From Phanerodontia chrysosporium (Eukaryota; Basidiomycota; Agaricomycetes; Polyporales; Phanerochaetaceae): DNA of 64,000 nt. The position numbers were made by a program, and so were the translations under genes. The notes under the pieces are model-generated. The model was given only the letters and a program-made list of their open reading frames with translations, made no database searches and was not told the origin of the DNA. The stretch is from NCBI GenBank assembly GCA_001910725.1, contig MJGA01000003.1, positions 806,001-870,000 on the forward strand. The letters run 5' to 3'. Shown in pieces: positions 9,649-22,053 of this stretch. Positions within the stretch are counted from its first letter, which is position 1. Each line of letters opens with the position of its first letter.

Positions 9649-12600
9649 ATGACTGCTTCAGTTGCCCCTCGAAGTCCACTCTCTGAGTTCCAGGTTGATC
9701 CTATTTGCATAGGATCAGGCGTGGATGCCCAATCCCTAGGGCTTCTGTCTACTTTAGTCGTTCCCACTGTAATTGGTACAGTTATTTGGGTGAGTGTTGA
9801 ACTACCTGCTATCCCATGCCGTACTCATGCCTGTGCTCAGTCAATATTTGCTATTTTACGTCCACGCTATCGTCAAGTATATGCCACAAGAGAATGGTTC
9901 GTTCCGCCAGGGTACGTCAACTCTATCTGAATGTCACGAATTCGTGTTGATCGGAACTAGGCTCCGTCCACGGCCTCTTGGACGCTCATTCTGGGCCTTT
10001 CTGTTCCCAAAAGTTCCGTTAGTTCCACCTATACCCTCGGACGTCTCGGAAGCTGGCAAGTCTCTCGCTCAAGACGCTGAATTATTCCCTTCAGACGAGT
10101 TGCTCAGTCAACGCTCCCTCTGGCTATGTCTCCAGATCACCCTTGCGTGGACCCTCTTGTCTGTTGCTGGCCTGCTTCCTCTATATATGGTCGACACGCC
10201 CTGCCTGGCACGCTCGACGACCCTGGCGACGTTCACTGGCGCGTATTCAGTCCTACAGGATCTTAGTCTTCTGCGACTCGTCCATCTATTAGACCCTGGA
10301 TCTGCGTCCACGCACGCTAACTCTTCTGCGCTTCTATACCAACGCGAGATCGTCAATGGCTCTGATAGAGCTCCGAATGCCAAGACGCGAATCATCATCC
10401 TCACGGTCTTCGCCATCGTGCTTGGCGTCCTCCCGGCCTTGTACCTGATACTACGCGAGTTCTCCAAGCTTGTGGCGTTTCGCAGGCGCTGGCACGGTGT
10501 TCGGTGCCATGAGCTCGAGATGGGATGGCTCAGTGCTCGCCGGCTCCAGGGTTCGTGGGCTGGGGAGAGAAGCGTCTGAAGGAGTTTATTGTCAAGTCCG
10601 GCCTCAGCTCGTCCTTGGAAAATAACGAATCCAGCGGTAACGGTGGATCGCGAAGGCGAAGAAGGGCTCAAGACTGGGGGAGTGAGGAAAAAGCTTTGCT
10701 TGAGGTTGACGTGCAGACCTTATTCTCTATTGGGTGCGTCCTTCCTGATACCTTGCTTGTTTGCACTAACCTCGTCACCCCTTAGAGATACTGGGCATCT
10801 CGCATTCCTCATTGACGAACGAGATCAGATACTAGAGCAGCTCGAAGTAGCTGAGGCGAAATATATCAACTCATTCAAGCTGTCTACACCTGACCCATCC
10901 ATCGTCGATTTCTATGCGCCAGGCTCCACACCACGGTCAGAGACCCCTCCGCCTGTGCCCCGAAACCTCATATCAGTCGGCCTCTTCCACTGGGAAACTC
11001 AGCTGCGGTAAGCCGGTTGGCGTATTCGTAAGAATGCACCCAAACTGACTGCATCCAAAGCGACGGCGACAACGTGCGAGGAACCCGGCATTTGGATCTT
11101 CTTCTCTTCCTCCGACATCGTATGTGATGCCTTCAAAGTATTACAAAATACGTGGTCTGGAGGGTGTGGGTGATGGTCAATTCGGAGAGGACGACCTGAC
11201 AGTAGAGCCAGCAACAAGGCCCCGGGGACCCAGCTTGTCAGAGTCAATCAACCAGCGCGTCATCGGTTCTCGTTTTCAAGAGGTCAATCGGAACTCGGTT
11301 GCCTTCGGCCGTTTGCCCATCGGTAGCCAAGTCATTGTTGACCGCGACGGAGTAGTTGGCGCCATTCCCTTCAGCGAATCTCCCGTGCCTGATGTGGCGC
11401 CCTATGGAACGGGAGGCGCACACACGTCCTGGGACACGGCGGCATTCAACGAGAACCCTCTGCCGCCGCCGCAATGGTGGTCGCATCAGCACGGCGATTC
11501 CATTCAGGAGGAGCCGGAGCTCGAACTCGGCGAGGACTGGGTCGACATCCTAAGCGAGGCCCCGGAGGCATTCGAGCACGCAGAAGAGTACGCCCCCAGA
11601 TCAGCGTCGCCGCGCCGCCGCCCTCGGCCGCCGCGGCCAAAGCCCGCGAAGGGCAGCGAGGACCGGCGCGAGACGTTCCCCCTGCGCAGCCGCGGAGAGG
11701 GTGCCGACGAGGAACAGCCGCCGCCGCACCTCCGCGTGCAGGCCCGAGGCCCCTTTGTACGCCCGCTCTCGGGCCTTGACCACGAAGACCTGGGACACAT
11801 CTACGGGGACATAAATCAGTGGCGCGCGAAGCTGAAGGCGATCAATAATGAGATAAGCGAGGTGCAGAGCGAGTGTTACAAAGACATTGCCGACGGCGCG
11901 AGGATCAAGGGGTGGCTCATGGTCGGCCGCGGGCTGCACTTTATTCCTGGGATCGAGCTCATCGAGGGACGGGCGAAGGAAGATGTGAGGTGGGACGAGC
12001 TGCAATCTGGGGGTGGCCGGGCACGGACGGTGATTTTCTGGACCATAGCGGCAGTCGTCGCGATCTTATTGGGCATACTCTGTGAGTGCCTCGCGTTCTG
12101 AGGAGAACTGCAGACACTGACATTACGTACAGTGACTGGCATTGCCGGTCTCTCAGTCGCGACCGCCCCGGACTTCGGCCACTACTTCCCCTTCTTCCTG
12201 CCTTTGTCTTCCGGAAACGCCCTTGGAGCAGGGGTTGCCGTATGTCTGGCGGCAGCGTATGGCGCTACACTCTTCGTTTGTGTCGCTGTGTGGGTCATTC
12301 ATGGTGCGTTCTCCACGTGGTTCCGAGACGGACTCCTGCTCATTGCCCGCTCAGGAGCTGGGCAGCTACAGAACTCGGTGTCGCTTTCGGGCTACAGCTT
12401 GGCGTGTTCAAGACTGTGTTCTGGATCCTAGTCCTTGGAGGGACGTGGCTCTTCTCTGTAGGTGCTATCCTGTTCGCCTTCGAGGCACTCAGCAATTCGA
12501 CGCCGGCGGCATCTGTGGTGGCGAACGGGATTATTTACATGAGCGTCTTTGCGATGGCGTTGATCTTGACGGTCGCTGTAACCGCTCCAGCGTTGCTCGT

Positions 12601-13768
12601 ACTGCAGCCGCTCCACCTCCTGCGCGTCCTGCGGGCGGAAGTAGCTGCGGTGACTCCTCGGCAAAGGTTTAGAGGTGAGTTTGTGTTTTACTCCAGGTGG
12701 CGTGATCAGATGGTTGATCACGGCTCCAGCGGTGTACCCTAGAAGCTACAACCCAACGTATGCGCTAATGACTTGCGTGATGGCGGTGGGGCTGGCTTCA
12801 GCATTTTCGCTCATTTTTCCCTTGGTCGCCCCCGCCGCCGTCCTGCTCGTGTTCCTCACCCTGATAGGTAATTCATCGACTGTTCCGAGGTGGTAATATT
12901 CCGCTCACTTTCCTGCTTTATAGCGCACCGCTTCCTGGTCGGTTACGTGTACGGACGGACTCGCTCGCAGACCGGCGGAGTGCTGCAACTGTGGCTCATC
13001 AAGCGCCTCGGCACGCTGCTAGCCCTGCAGCCGCTCGTCCTCGGCCTCGTCCTGCTCAGCCGCGAGCGTTGGATCGAGGGCGGCGTGCTCTGCGGCGCGG
13101 CGGTGCTCGTCGCGCTCGGTGTCGAGGCCTTTTGTGCGTGGCGCGCGCGGCCGCCCGGCCGGCGCACGCTGAGCCCGGTGACGCAGGACGCGCTCGACGT
13201 GTTCGCGCAGGCGGCAAAGCCGAAGACGGCCCGCGACGTCGACGAGGAGAGCACGAGCCTCGTGAGCTCGGGCCGCAACACGCGCATGCGCGGCTCGTTC
13301 GCGAGCATCCTCGAGATGATGTCCCTCACGCTCGCCGTCATGCCCTCTGCGTCGCAGACGCGCGGGCCCGTCCCGCTCGGTGAGTGCCCCCGTTGCCCCC
13401 GCTCGCCGGTGCCCCCTACAGCCGCTGACGCACGTACTGCAGAGACCGAGACGCTCGACGACCTCACCGCGACGGAGCGCGCGGCGCGCACGAACCCCGA
13501 GGCGCCACCACATCTCCCGCCGCTGCCGTTCGCGGACCACGCAGAGGAGATGGCGGGCATGCTCTACGCGCCCGAGCTCCTCGCGCCGCCGCCCGTCATC
13601 TGGCTCCCGAACGACGCCGGCGGGATCGGCCGCTCGGAGGCGTTCGACCTCCAGCGGTACCACCACCTGCAGGTCACGCTCGACGTCCGCTCGAGCGATG
13701 GCATCCTGCCCGCCGGTCGACTTCGCCGCCGCCACCGCGCTCCCACTGATACCCTGTACTATTTCTGA
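9649..13768 (+). CDS. OSCA/CSC1-like (RSN1-type) multi-pass membrane protein, two frame breaks
   Basis: Divergent member of the hyperosmolality-gated channel family (OSCA/TMEM63/CSC1). An N-terminal membrane segment (STLVVPTVIGTVIW) is followed by the family hallmark LRPRYRQVYATREWF after the intron at 9790-9840. The intron at 9912-9960 is next, then a second and third membrane segment near 10130-10290. A large cytosolic part follows (11124-12010), rich in Pro, Arg and acidic residues. The C-terminal bundle includes FPFFLPLSSGNALGAGVAV, FGLQLGVFKTVFWILVLGGT and the typical YPRSYNPTYALMT...RFLVGYVYGRT, ending PVIWLPNDAGGIGRSEA. The stop is at 13766-13768. Two single-base breaks lack room for introns: about 10540-10544, between GWLSARR and APGFVGWGEK; and about 10971-10978, before RPLPLG. 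Both fit one missing base. The protein is likely intact in the organism. Confidence 0.75.
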
Positions 13769-15397
13769 CTGCCCTAGACTTTTTCTCTCTTGCTCAATTT
13801 TGGTGTATCGTATCCTGCTTCTGGACTGACTGCTTGTGCCGTCACCCCTGCTCGGTGTGCTAATATCGGACATGACCTCTAACGAACTCATAAACCTAAC
13901 GGCATCCATGACTTACATTTCCGCGATACCTGTGTAAATAGAGCCACTGCGTGTTCACGGACAAAATGATACATTGCGTTCTATAGTACAGGAGATGCTG
14001 CTAGGACAAGTATACGGGCCTTCGACATCCCGGCCTGGTATGCAATGGAAGCACCCTAATTTGCACACCGTGGCTGATGCACGCTGCAATGCAGGCGGTC
14101 TGCGCACAGAGCGGCCGACGCCATGGCCCGCTGCCACGCGCGGCGCTGTGGGGGATGCCGGTGCTAGCGGTGGGTTCAGGGCTTGCGTACGTGGAGCGCA
14201 AAAGACGTGATGCGCTTCCACCGCCATCAGTTTGCGTTGCCCACAAGGATGACGAACGTCTCGCAAGGCCCCAACTTGCGCCGCCCGCTAGAACATGTGC
14301 AGGTGGCACGCGCTCCGCAGGCCTCAACAGAAGGGCAGGAAAAGAAAATGTCGACAAGTGGCGGGTGCCGTGGAGAGGATTCGAAACGCCGCGCCGCACA
14401 GCGCGCAGTCTTGTCCGCCGCCGGGGGCGTCGGGGCGCGGGTGGTGGGTGGTTCGCAGGCGTTTCACGCCGGGCCTTGTGGCGCTGGTGCCCAAACGCAC
14501 GATCGTGCGATCGAGATCTGGCTGAAAGTGCGCGGTTCGGACGCAAAAGGCCCGACTGCTCCGTGCGTGCCGACCGCGCCAAGCGAGCGATTGCGAGAGG
14601 GCGTGTTGCCTGGGAACGCACCCTGGATGCGCGCGTGCATATTTGCCGAAAAATAGAGGGTAGCTCCGCGCACCGCGAGAAGCACGCCGTCGCAGGCGAC
14701 GGTAGGGGGCCCGAGACAACAGGGCCCCCCAAAATTTGAGCCATGGCGGCTAGACGGCAGTGGAGCAGCGGGGCGCTCGCGGTACTCGGTACTCGGTCCT
14801 CGCTGGTCAGTCGTCGTTGGAAGAGTCCCCTGTGGATGGGGGATTGCCAGGGGTGTCGTTCGTACAGGCCGGCGAGTCGGAAAGGCAAGTCTAAACGGTA
14901 CCTGAGGGAAGGGAGGCAGGGGGAAGTGCAAAAGTCCGCGGCCGGTGGAGTTGCGCTGCGCGTGGAGGGGAACATGACGTGGATCAAGATATCAGTCGAG
15001 TGGGTTGCCGTTATCAATTTCCGGAGCTGCGTGAAAGAAGGTCTGAGGCAACGGGATATGGCAGATGAATGCCGACGGGTGGAGGTGGCGAAGCTCTTGC
15101 ACTCCCATTCGCACTTGACCCAGTCATTCAGGGTTCTCGCGCGTGACCACCTAAAAAGCCATCGACAGCATCCAGGGTGCTACTCCTTAGGCTGCTGCCA
15201 CCAACCCTCCTCGCCCTTTGTCGTTGACGACTACAAAGAAACCTGTCGGATTATACCCTGACCACGACTTTACACGCACCTGAGATTCCATTCGACGCCT
15301 TCCTAGGTTCGTGTGACGGATTACCCGCTCTTGCCTATCCTTTAGCTCTTTTGACGGCTGTCCGCTCCAGGTTATCCTAACGCATCTTCCCGCCAAC
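13769..15397. other. GC-rich intergenic region without a supported gene
   Basis: Long open frames occur here on both strands (for example 14001-15017 minus and 14077-14739 plus). They overlap antisense and are rich in Arg, Pro, Ser and Ala. They show no domain, no splice-supported extension and no homology I recognise. Such frames arise by chance where GC is high and stop codons rare. Confidence 0.5.
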
Positions 15398-15604
15398 ATG
15401 TACGCGAGCCAGCATATCGAGGAGGCTGATCCGTTCGCGCTGTACGCGAAATCACTACATGACTATACGCTGAAGCTGTGGACGGAGTCGATCCGGCTCT
15501 CTGAAGAGCGGGGGCGGGGCCGGGTGATTGCCAAGCCCTCGAAGAGGAGGAGCAATGTGCAGAGTTCGGATGGACGGGGACAGGCGATGAACACGGCTGC
15601 CTGA
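15398..15604 (+). CDS. possible small protein, 68 aa
   Basis: Open frame starting MYASQHIEEADPFALYAK with an ATG in a good context (CCAACATG). The first half is amphipathic and could be helical (FALYAKSLHDYTLKLWTESI); the second half is basic and Ser-rich. No domain recognised and no intron needed. It lies alone in a 2.8-kb gap. It could be a genuine short protein or a chance frame; the compositional shift from Arg/Pro-rich noise upstream is the only support. Confidence 0.35.
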   Translation: MYASQHIEEADPFALYAKSLHDYTLKLWTESIRLSEERGRGRVIAKPSKRRSNVQSSDGRGQAMNTAA

Positions 15605-16611
15605 AGCGCAGCCCTGGGTCTAGAGAAGACCACGTCAACGACTCGCGCGACGACGTCGCGTTTGCCCCCATACACGATGCCTGAGGGCTCACTCACCGAC
15701 GGGCCAACCGTCTGAACCTCCACCGACGAGTATTAACACCACCACCTCCTATCCCCACCCTCCTCCTGATGTTGCTGTCTTCCCCGCGGACATTTCATGC
15801 TGCTCGGTCGACGACTTGCTTTCGATTGTGATGTTATGTGATTTTATTACGGCTGCTATCGACATACCTCCTAGTATACTCTCCCTGTCCTACCCTATTT
15901 AATGCCAGACTCTGAGTAGCGCACACTGATGCCCGTCGTGGTTGTAGCGTATGTGATGCCTGAGGACGTCCGGGGAGGAAAGCTTGCCCTGGGAGGACTC
16001 AGCGGGGCATGGGGGACCAAGTCGACGAGGTTTGAAGCGCAGAAGAGTATATATATTCGGTCTGCAAACGAGCTGTCTGCGTCGTCTACATCGACCGCGG
16101 TCTGGACCGTGTGCGCAAGCGTCAGTGTTGTGGTCATGGCCACGTGGCTTTGAAGTACCTGCAGCTACAGCAGCCGTGAGCTACATGAGGCAGCGAACGA
16201 GCCTTGCAATCGCCTCCCGCCTTCAAATCATGTGGCCTCCCTGTGTGAACACCACGGCCTACCCGACCGTAAGCGCTGCTCTTCGCCGCGAACGTGCTCT
16301 CCAGACTTGACCTCCCAGTCTCACCAGCAACACATACCTGGTCGACGCCGCCTGCCTCGGCTTCCAGCATATGCTCTACGCGTCCTCCTGCGTCCGCGAG
16401 ACGCATCAACACGTTCTTCGCGCGCGACTTCGGAAAGTCGTTCCATCGCCCGTTGCACGCACGTTCTTCTATGCTGAATGGTACGGCTTCGATGCTACTC
16501 CCTCTGCATCAGCTCACACGTCGATTCCTGATAGCGAGCGCGTTATTTAACGCGAAATGCAACGCCTCGAGGCACACAGAGGGCCCCTCCCCGTCTCGCT
16601 AGCGTCCAGCG
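15605..16611. other. intergenic region upstream of sphingomyelinase-like gene
   Basis: No supported gene. Overlapping frames between 15895 and 16602 on both strands lack recognisable features. The end of the region should hold the promoter of the gene at 16612. Confidence 0.4.
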
Positions 16612-19609
16612 ATGCGTATCTTAGCCCTCGCTGTCCCGGTACTTTCCACCGCCTTCGTCGCTTCTGCGGCCAGCGGTGGAAGCGTGACCCTCGGTCCTTC
16701 GTCCTTCGCTGTGCCCGGCGTCTTCCCCAAAACTTTCTACAAGTCCTTCTACAACAATCCTACCGCTACTTCTGCTCAGCCGCAGCCGGTCATCACCGAT
16801 CCCATTACGGTCGGTTTTTAACTAGCGTTTGGTAGAGTCTGCCTTTGCTTACGACGCGTTCTCATAGCATGTCAAGTACCCACTTGCCCTGACGGATCCC
16901 AACCACATCCCCCAAGTCCGTCTCGTTCGTTCGCACGCTCGATCAGAACGCTGACGACGCGTCTTGCCTCGCAGAACGATACCAGGGACCCACATCCGCT
17001 CCAAACAAGGCGACGTCCAATCAGCTGTTCGCCCACGCCGTCGAGCAGCTCGCCTCCATCTCAAACAGCCCGATCTTTGCCAGCAACAAATGCGCGCTCT
17101 GCCAAGCCTCGCTCGAGGTCTTCAAGTTCCTCGCAATGGCCGCGCCCGAGCAGGGGCCCGCACTCGCCGTCGCGCTCTGCCACCAGTTCAAGCTCAGCAG
17201 CGACTGCGACACCATGTTTGGCAAGCTCGGCATCGGCCCGATCGTCACGCAGGTCGTCGCGAACGCGGACGTCGGCGGCTTCGACGGCCAGGTGCGTCTG
17301 CGCTCCGCGCATACAGTTGGTCATCCGGTGATAACGGCTGAGCGTGCCGCTGCAGATGCTGTGCGAGAACTTCCTCGGCCTGTGTCCCCTGCCCCCGGTC
17401 TCGCCGCTGAACCTTACCGGCTGGTTTGCAAAGCCTAAGCCCGATCCGCTCCCAGCGCCCCGGAAGCCCAGCGGCAAGCGACTCAAGGTGCTGCACCTCT
17501 CGGACGTGCACATCGACCCGCGTGCGTTTTTGCTTTCCTGCCAGAGCTGGAATGACGCCCCCCGCTGACCGCACGCAACAGGCTACGCGACGGCACCGAG
17601 GCGAACTGCACGTCCGGCCTGTGCTGTCGCACCAACGTATTCAACGAGCAGAGCCCGAATGTGACGGTCAGGCCCGCGCCTAGATACGGGTCCTTCCTCT
17701 GGTCAGTCGCCGCTTGGCCCTTTCCCGGACGTTGGCTCATCAGGGCTCCAGCGACACGCCGTTCTCTCTAGCTCTCGCCGGCTTGCAGTCCATCCCGGTG
17801 CTCACGAACACTGAGAAGACCGGGTTTGATTTTACTGTATACACTGGAGACCTCGTTTCGCACGACCCGGACCACCAGCTCAGCCGCGACTATATCAGAT
17901 ACACCGAGGTATGCACATATGCTGCATGGGGTATTTACACCACGCTCATGGGCCCGATTCTAGACCGTGCTGTACGACTTGTACAAGCGTATTCTGGGTT
18001 CAGGGCCGGTATATGCATCGCTCGGGAACCATGACACTTACAACCAGTGAGCCCGTCTCATGCACACACCTTCTTATTAGCATTTCTGACGTAGGCTAGA
18101 GCTCAGGATGCTCCACACGCCCTCGGCCCGCCTCTGGCCGACCAGTTCCAGTGGTATGCACCTTGTCACCGTTTTCTCGCCTGACTCGCGGCTCACGTAT
18201 GCGCGTGCTAGGGACTACGACCACCTCGCCTCGCTCTGGCAGCACGAGAAGTGGCTGCCCGACGCTGCCGTCGCGGAGGCTCGCGCTCACTACTCGGCGT
18301 ACATGGTGCGCCGCGTCGACGGCCTGCGCATCATCACCATCAACACGGACATGTGTGAGTATCGGTCCTTCCAGCTTATTCAGGGCGTGGCGCTGAGGGT
18401 GCGTTTGTGCGATAGGGTACAAGGCGAACTACTTCAACTACATCAACATGACGACGCACGATCCGTCCGGCATGCTCCGCTTCGTGACGGACGAGCTCCA
18501 GGCTGCTGAGGATGCCGGAGACCGCGGTACGTCGTCCGACGTGGCGACGGGCAGCTTGTCTCGTACTGACGGGGGCTCCAGTTTGGATCATGGGTCACGT
18601 TCTCGCCGGCTGGGACGGCACCAACGCCCTCGGAACCCGACGGATCTTTGTGAGTTCTGAGCCCCCTTCTCGTTGAGATGTAACTGAACAGTGACTCAGT
18701 CTACCAGATGTAAGGTCGCCCGTATCTGTTCTCGGCACGGCTAGCTGATGAGGCTCTCTGCAGCGTCGACCGCTTCTCGCCCCACGTCATCGCCGCCATT
18801 TTCTTCGGTCACACCCACGAGGACGAGCTTTCGGTAAGTACTCGACTCCAATATCGGGATAATTCTGACCGTGGTGATTAGATTTTCTACACGAATAACG
18901 GCACTGTGCAGAGCAGGGACACGGCTCTGACTGCCTCATGGGTGAGTTGATTGTAGCTCTGAGTGAGGCAATACTGATGTCCACTGCTCTAGATCGCTCC
19001 TTCCCTGACGCCTCTCACGAACCTCAACTCGGGCTTCCGCATGTACGAGGTCGACTCGCACGTGAGTTTTCCTTTTTCCATTTCCTTTGTTGCGAGACTG
19101 ACGGACGACGTACCAGACCTTCGACATCCTCGACGCGCATACGTACGTCTTTTGTCGATTAGTGACTTTATCCGATACTCATTGCGCCGTAGCTGGATGA
19201 GCGATGTTAATACCTTCCCCGGGCTGGACTCGCAGATCGAGTTCGGTCCCACCTACAAGCACGAGTACAGCACTCGCGAGGCGTACGGCAAGAACATTAC
19301 CGGATGGGGCCTAACGACCCGCTGAACGCGACCTGGTGGCACCTCGTCACCGAACGTGAGTCTCTTGCCCGAATCTGCCGTGAATCCGCCGCTTACTTGA
19401 CAACCTTCTGACCCGCCTTTGCAGAGATGGAGATCAACCCCTCGCTCGTCCAGCAGTTCAACACGTTCCAGGGCAAGACCTCCGTCCGCTCGCCCGGCTG
19501 CACGGGCGACTGCATCGCCGCGAAGATCTGCTACATACGCAGCGGTAGCGTCCCGCTAGCGCTCTCGAACTGCATCCCCGGCTTCGGCTCCGTGCAGGGC
19601 GGCTTCTGA
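16612..19609 (+). CDS. secreted acid-sphingomyelinase-like phosphodiesterase
   Basis: Metallophosphoesterase with a saposin-like N-terminal module, as in acid sphingomyelinase, which cleaves sphingomyelin-type lipids to ceramide. ATG at 16612 begins a signal peptide (MRILALAVPVLSTAFVASA). The saposin-B region follows (NKCALCQASLEVFK, ALCHQFKLSSDC, LCENFLGLCPLPP). Metal-binding motifs appear in the expected order: HLSDVHIDP, YTGDLVSHD, SLGNHDTY, VWIMGHVLAG and IFFGHTHEDE. The end is Cys-rich (GCTGDCIAAKICYI). The stop is at 19607-19609. The gene is cut by about 15 introns, many spaced under 100 bases apart. One break at about 19305-19311: NITGWG and NDPLNATWWHLVTE are in different frames at a GGGG run, consistent with one missing G. 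Likely exported or vacuolar; substrate not determinable from sequence. Confidence 0.9.
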
Positions 19610-19905
19610 GCGTCGTCTTTCCTTTCGACGCGGGCGTGCACGGCTCGCAGAGGCATTGATCACGCTCATGGTATGCTTTCTATATCGGATGCCGTCGTTC
19701 TCACTGTGCATGTATGGTTATGAAAAGGATGAAGTATATACCACGTCAACAAGATATTGAAGTGAAAACTTTGTGCGATCTGCTCGACCAATTCTTTGTG
19801 AAAACGTGCATAACGATCCATTTTCCTCCCTTCTCCCTGCAAGAAGGTTGGCACCGACCCCTCTCTCTTCTCCGACCCTTCATCTTGAGTGTTCGCTCGT
19901 CTCCT

Positions 19906-21426
19906 TCACTGGGGCGGCACATTGTCGTCAGACAGGTGGGGGAACTGCCCGCGCCGGTCCAAGAGGTTCTTCATCTTCGCAGTGTTGAGCTGCATGCGGA
20001 ACGAGTCGATGCCGGCGACCAGTGGCGGCTGCGGGCCCTCCGTCTGCGGGCCCACGCGCGGCACGGCTGCGTGTACGGGATGCGCGCGAGCTGCGACGAC
20101 ATGTCCCGCGGGTCCGCCGCCGGCATGCGCAGCACGACCGCGTCCTCGACGAGCATCGCCAGGTCGGGTCCCTCGCCGCGCGCCGGCGTGTCGACGCTCC
20201 CGCCCGCGCCCGTCCTCCAGCCGCGGAACGCGACGTCCGTCTCCGGGTCCATCTCCCGCAGCCAGCGCGGCTTGCGCATGGGATCCTCGCCGCCGTCTGC
20301 GGGCCTCTTGAGAGCACCGGAGAGCGTCTTCGCGCTTGGTTTGATCGTGAGCGCTAGGACTTCGTGCCGTGGTAAGAGGCGGTCGGGTATATCGTCTAGA
20401 GGGGTATCGGGGGGTTCTGGGCTTGGGTACCAGATGGTACCCCTTCGTGGCATGCTTCGGTTGACAACTAGTGCCTTCTGCACAGGTACGAGCTGCTCTT
20501 CTGTGTCAGGATAGCGGTGTTGTTCCCAGAAGTGCCGGCGGATATAATTGCTTTGTACTGTCTGTGTGCATCCTAGCATGTAGTATATATGAGCAATTGT
20601 TGCGTGTAAATATGAGTGGGATTTATACCTGATATAACACAAGGCAGCTCAATCTTGGTGAGGTGCGTTCCTAACATGTGTTTGTATAGCTGTTCTAAAT
20701 CTATACAATGTGTATTGCACTGTCTCCAGCGACATGGATAAATGGCCCCCTGTGGATTAAATTAGTTACACATCTCACACTCACCAAAAGTACCAATACC
20801 AACCCGTTTGTCCTGGGATAACCTGAAGGCAGTTGTATGACTGCAGTGCATGATGTCAATATGCTGTCAAGCAATGATAATGTTGTCAGTGAGATGTCAG
20901 ATATTCAGAATGCTAGAAAGACTAGAATATTGAACAGAAATCAACATGTACAATGCTACTCAATGTTTGCATGATTTGCATGAATCTGCCCCAGCAGTCT
21001 ACTGACACAGTGCTGATGTCACTGAGGCAATGCCAGTGACCTCAGAAGCTCCTCTGAGCCTGCCCATAATGCAAGTTTGCAGAGGTAAACAGTATAGCTA
21101 GGCCCTAGCATTTAAAAAGCAAATAATTGCACAGAAAAAACAGGCATATTCAGGTTGTACACCACAAAGGTATGTAGCTCGTGTCACCACTGAGATAGTG
21201 GTCACGATTTGATTATCTTTGCCCCAAGGGCAGATCATATGCAGGACTGTAAGGTGAAGTAGGGTTGAAAGGACGTACTCACCTTGTGGAGGGACATCCA
21301 TGAGTTGGCTGTAGCCACACAGTTCTCCCACTGGCACTGGATCGTAGTTAGCGTGTATTGAGCAGTCTCTATGGCCTCCTTTATTGAGACAAGAATTGAT
21401 GGATCTGCTTCGAAGGTTTCGTTCAT
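19906..21426 (-). CDS. C2H2-type zinc-finger protein with a long intron
   Basis: Predicted nuclear zinc-finger protein, family not recognised. I place the start at the ATG at 21426 (MNETFEADPSILVSIKEA). The first exon ends inside finger 1 (CQWENC...SWMSLHK) at a GTGAGT donor (21282). The best acceptor ends at 20690, giving LYKHMLGTH and finger 2 (CVISGC...RRHFWEQH), the latter itself split by a short intron. That makes finger 2 C-x4-C-x12-H-x4-H. The C-terminal 200 residues are hydrophilic, with ALKRPADGGEDP and ending SDDNVPPQ. A frame break at about 20065-20072 separates SQLARIPYT from VPRVGPQTEG and fits one missing C. The stop is at 19906-19908. The 593-nt intron is about ten times the usual length here and is AT-richer. 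Confidence 0.65.
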
Positions 21427-22053
21427 GCACAGGAGCAGCGGGGACCTGTGCTGGGATTTTGTGTTGAAGGTTGGCAGGAGTGTACAAATAAGGCAAGCCG
21501 AACTCTGACCGCATTTTTGATGTGCTGTCACACCAACCAATGATGCCACAGCAGAAACATGCCTGCGAGTGTTTGGGTGGGTGACAAAAACAGGGCTATG
21601 AAACAGCAAGCTGCAGACTGCAGTGGTTCCCATATTCCAAGTGTGAGATGACGGCGAGACAATGTGAGATTGTCCTTGAACCTGCCTGGTGGGAGCTACA
21701 GTGGCAGCGCACGGAAAAGACAACGGGTCACGCCATGTCACGTCTTGCCGACACACCATAGTCAGCGAACTACTCGACGCAGTGCTATCTTCTGGAGTGC
21801 TGCTCGGCAGACGAGCCCGAAGATCTTGCGGTATCAATGACACAATAATCGTATGCTCAGACTATTGTTTTCGCCCAAGGAATCTTGGCTGCGCATCATG
21901 GAAGTAACGAAAACGCTCACACCGAGGATGGACATCGAATCCGGCGCCCATCCTTAGACCTCGGGATTCGCAAATTGCACTATCGCGACAGTCCTTCAAC
22001 AAGCACCTCACCATGCCGTGTCATCAACCGAGTACGAAAAGTACACTCTACGA
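21427..22053. other. region between BDP1 and the zinc-finger gene
   Basis: No supported gene. The minus-strand frame stays open to 21843 but has no ATG before 21759 and no conserved content, so I treat it as 5' leader and promoter of the zinc-finger gene plus the 3' end of BDP1. Confidence 0.4.

Noticed and set aside
10500..10560. Mini-intron to explain the frame change in the OSCA/CSC1-like gene
   Set aside because: The only GT...AG stretch is 17 nt and gives the wrong frame; one missing base is simpler.
13019..13909. 296-codon minus-strand frame
   Set aside because: Antisense shadow of the OSCA/CSC1-like C-terminal exons.
14001..15017. Long minus-strand frame (338 codons) with a long antisense frame at 14077-14739
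   Set aside because: Composition dominated by Arg, Pro, Ser and Ala, no domain, and both strands open at once, as expected by chance in GC-rich DNA.
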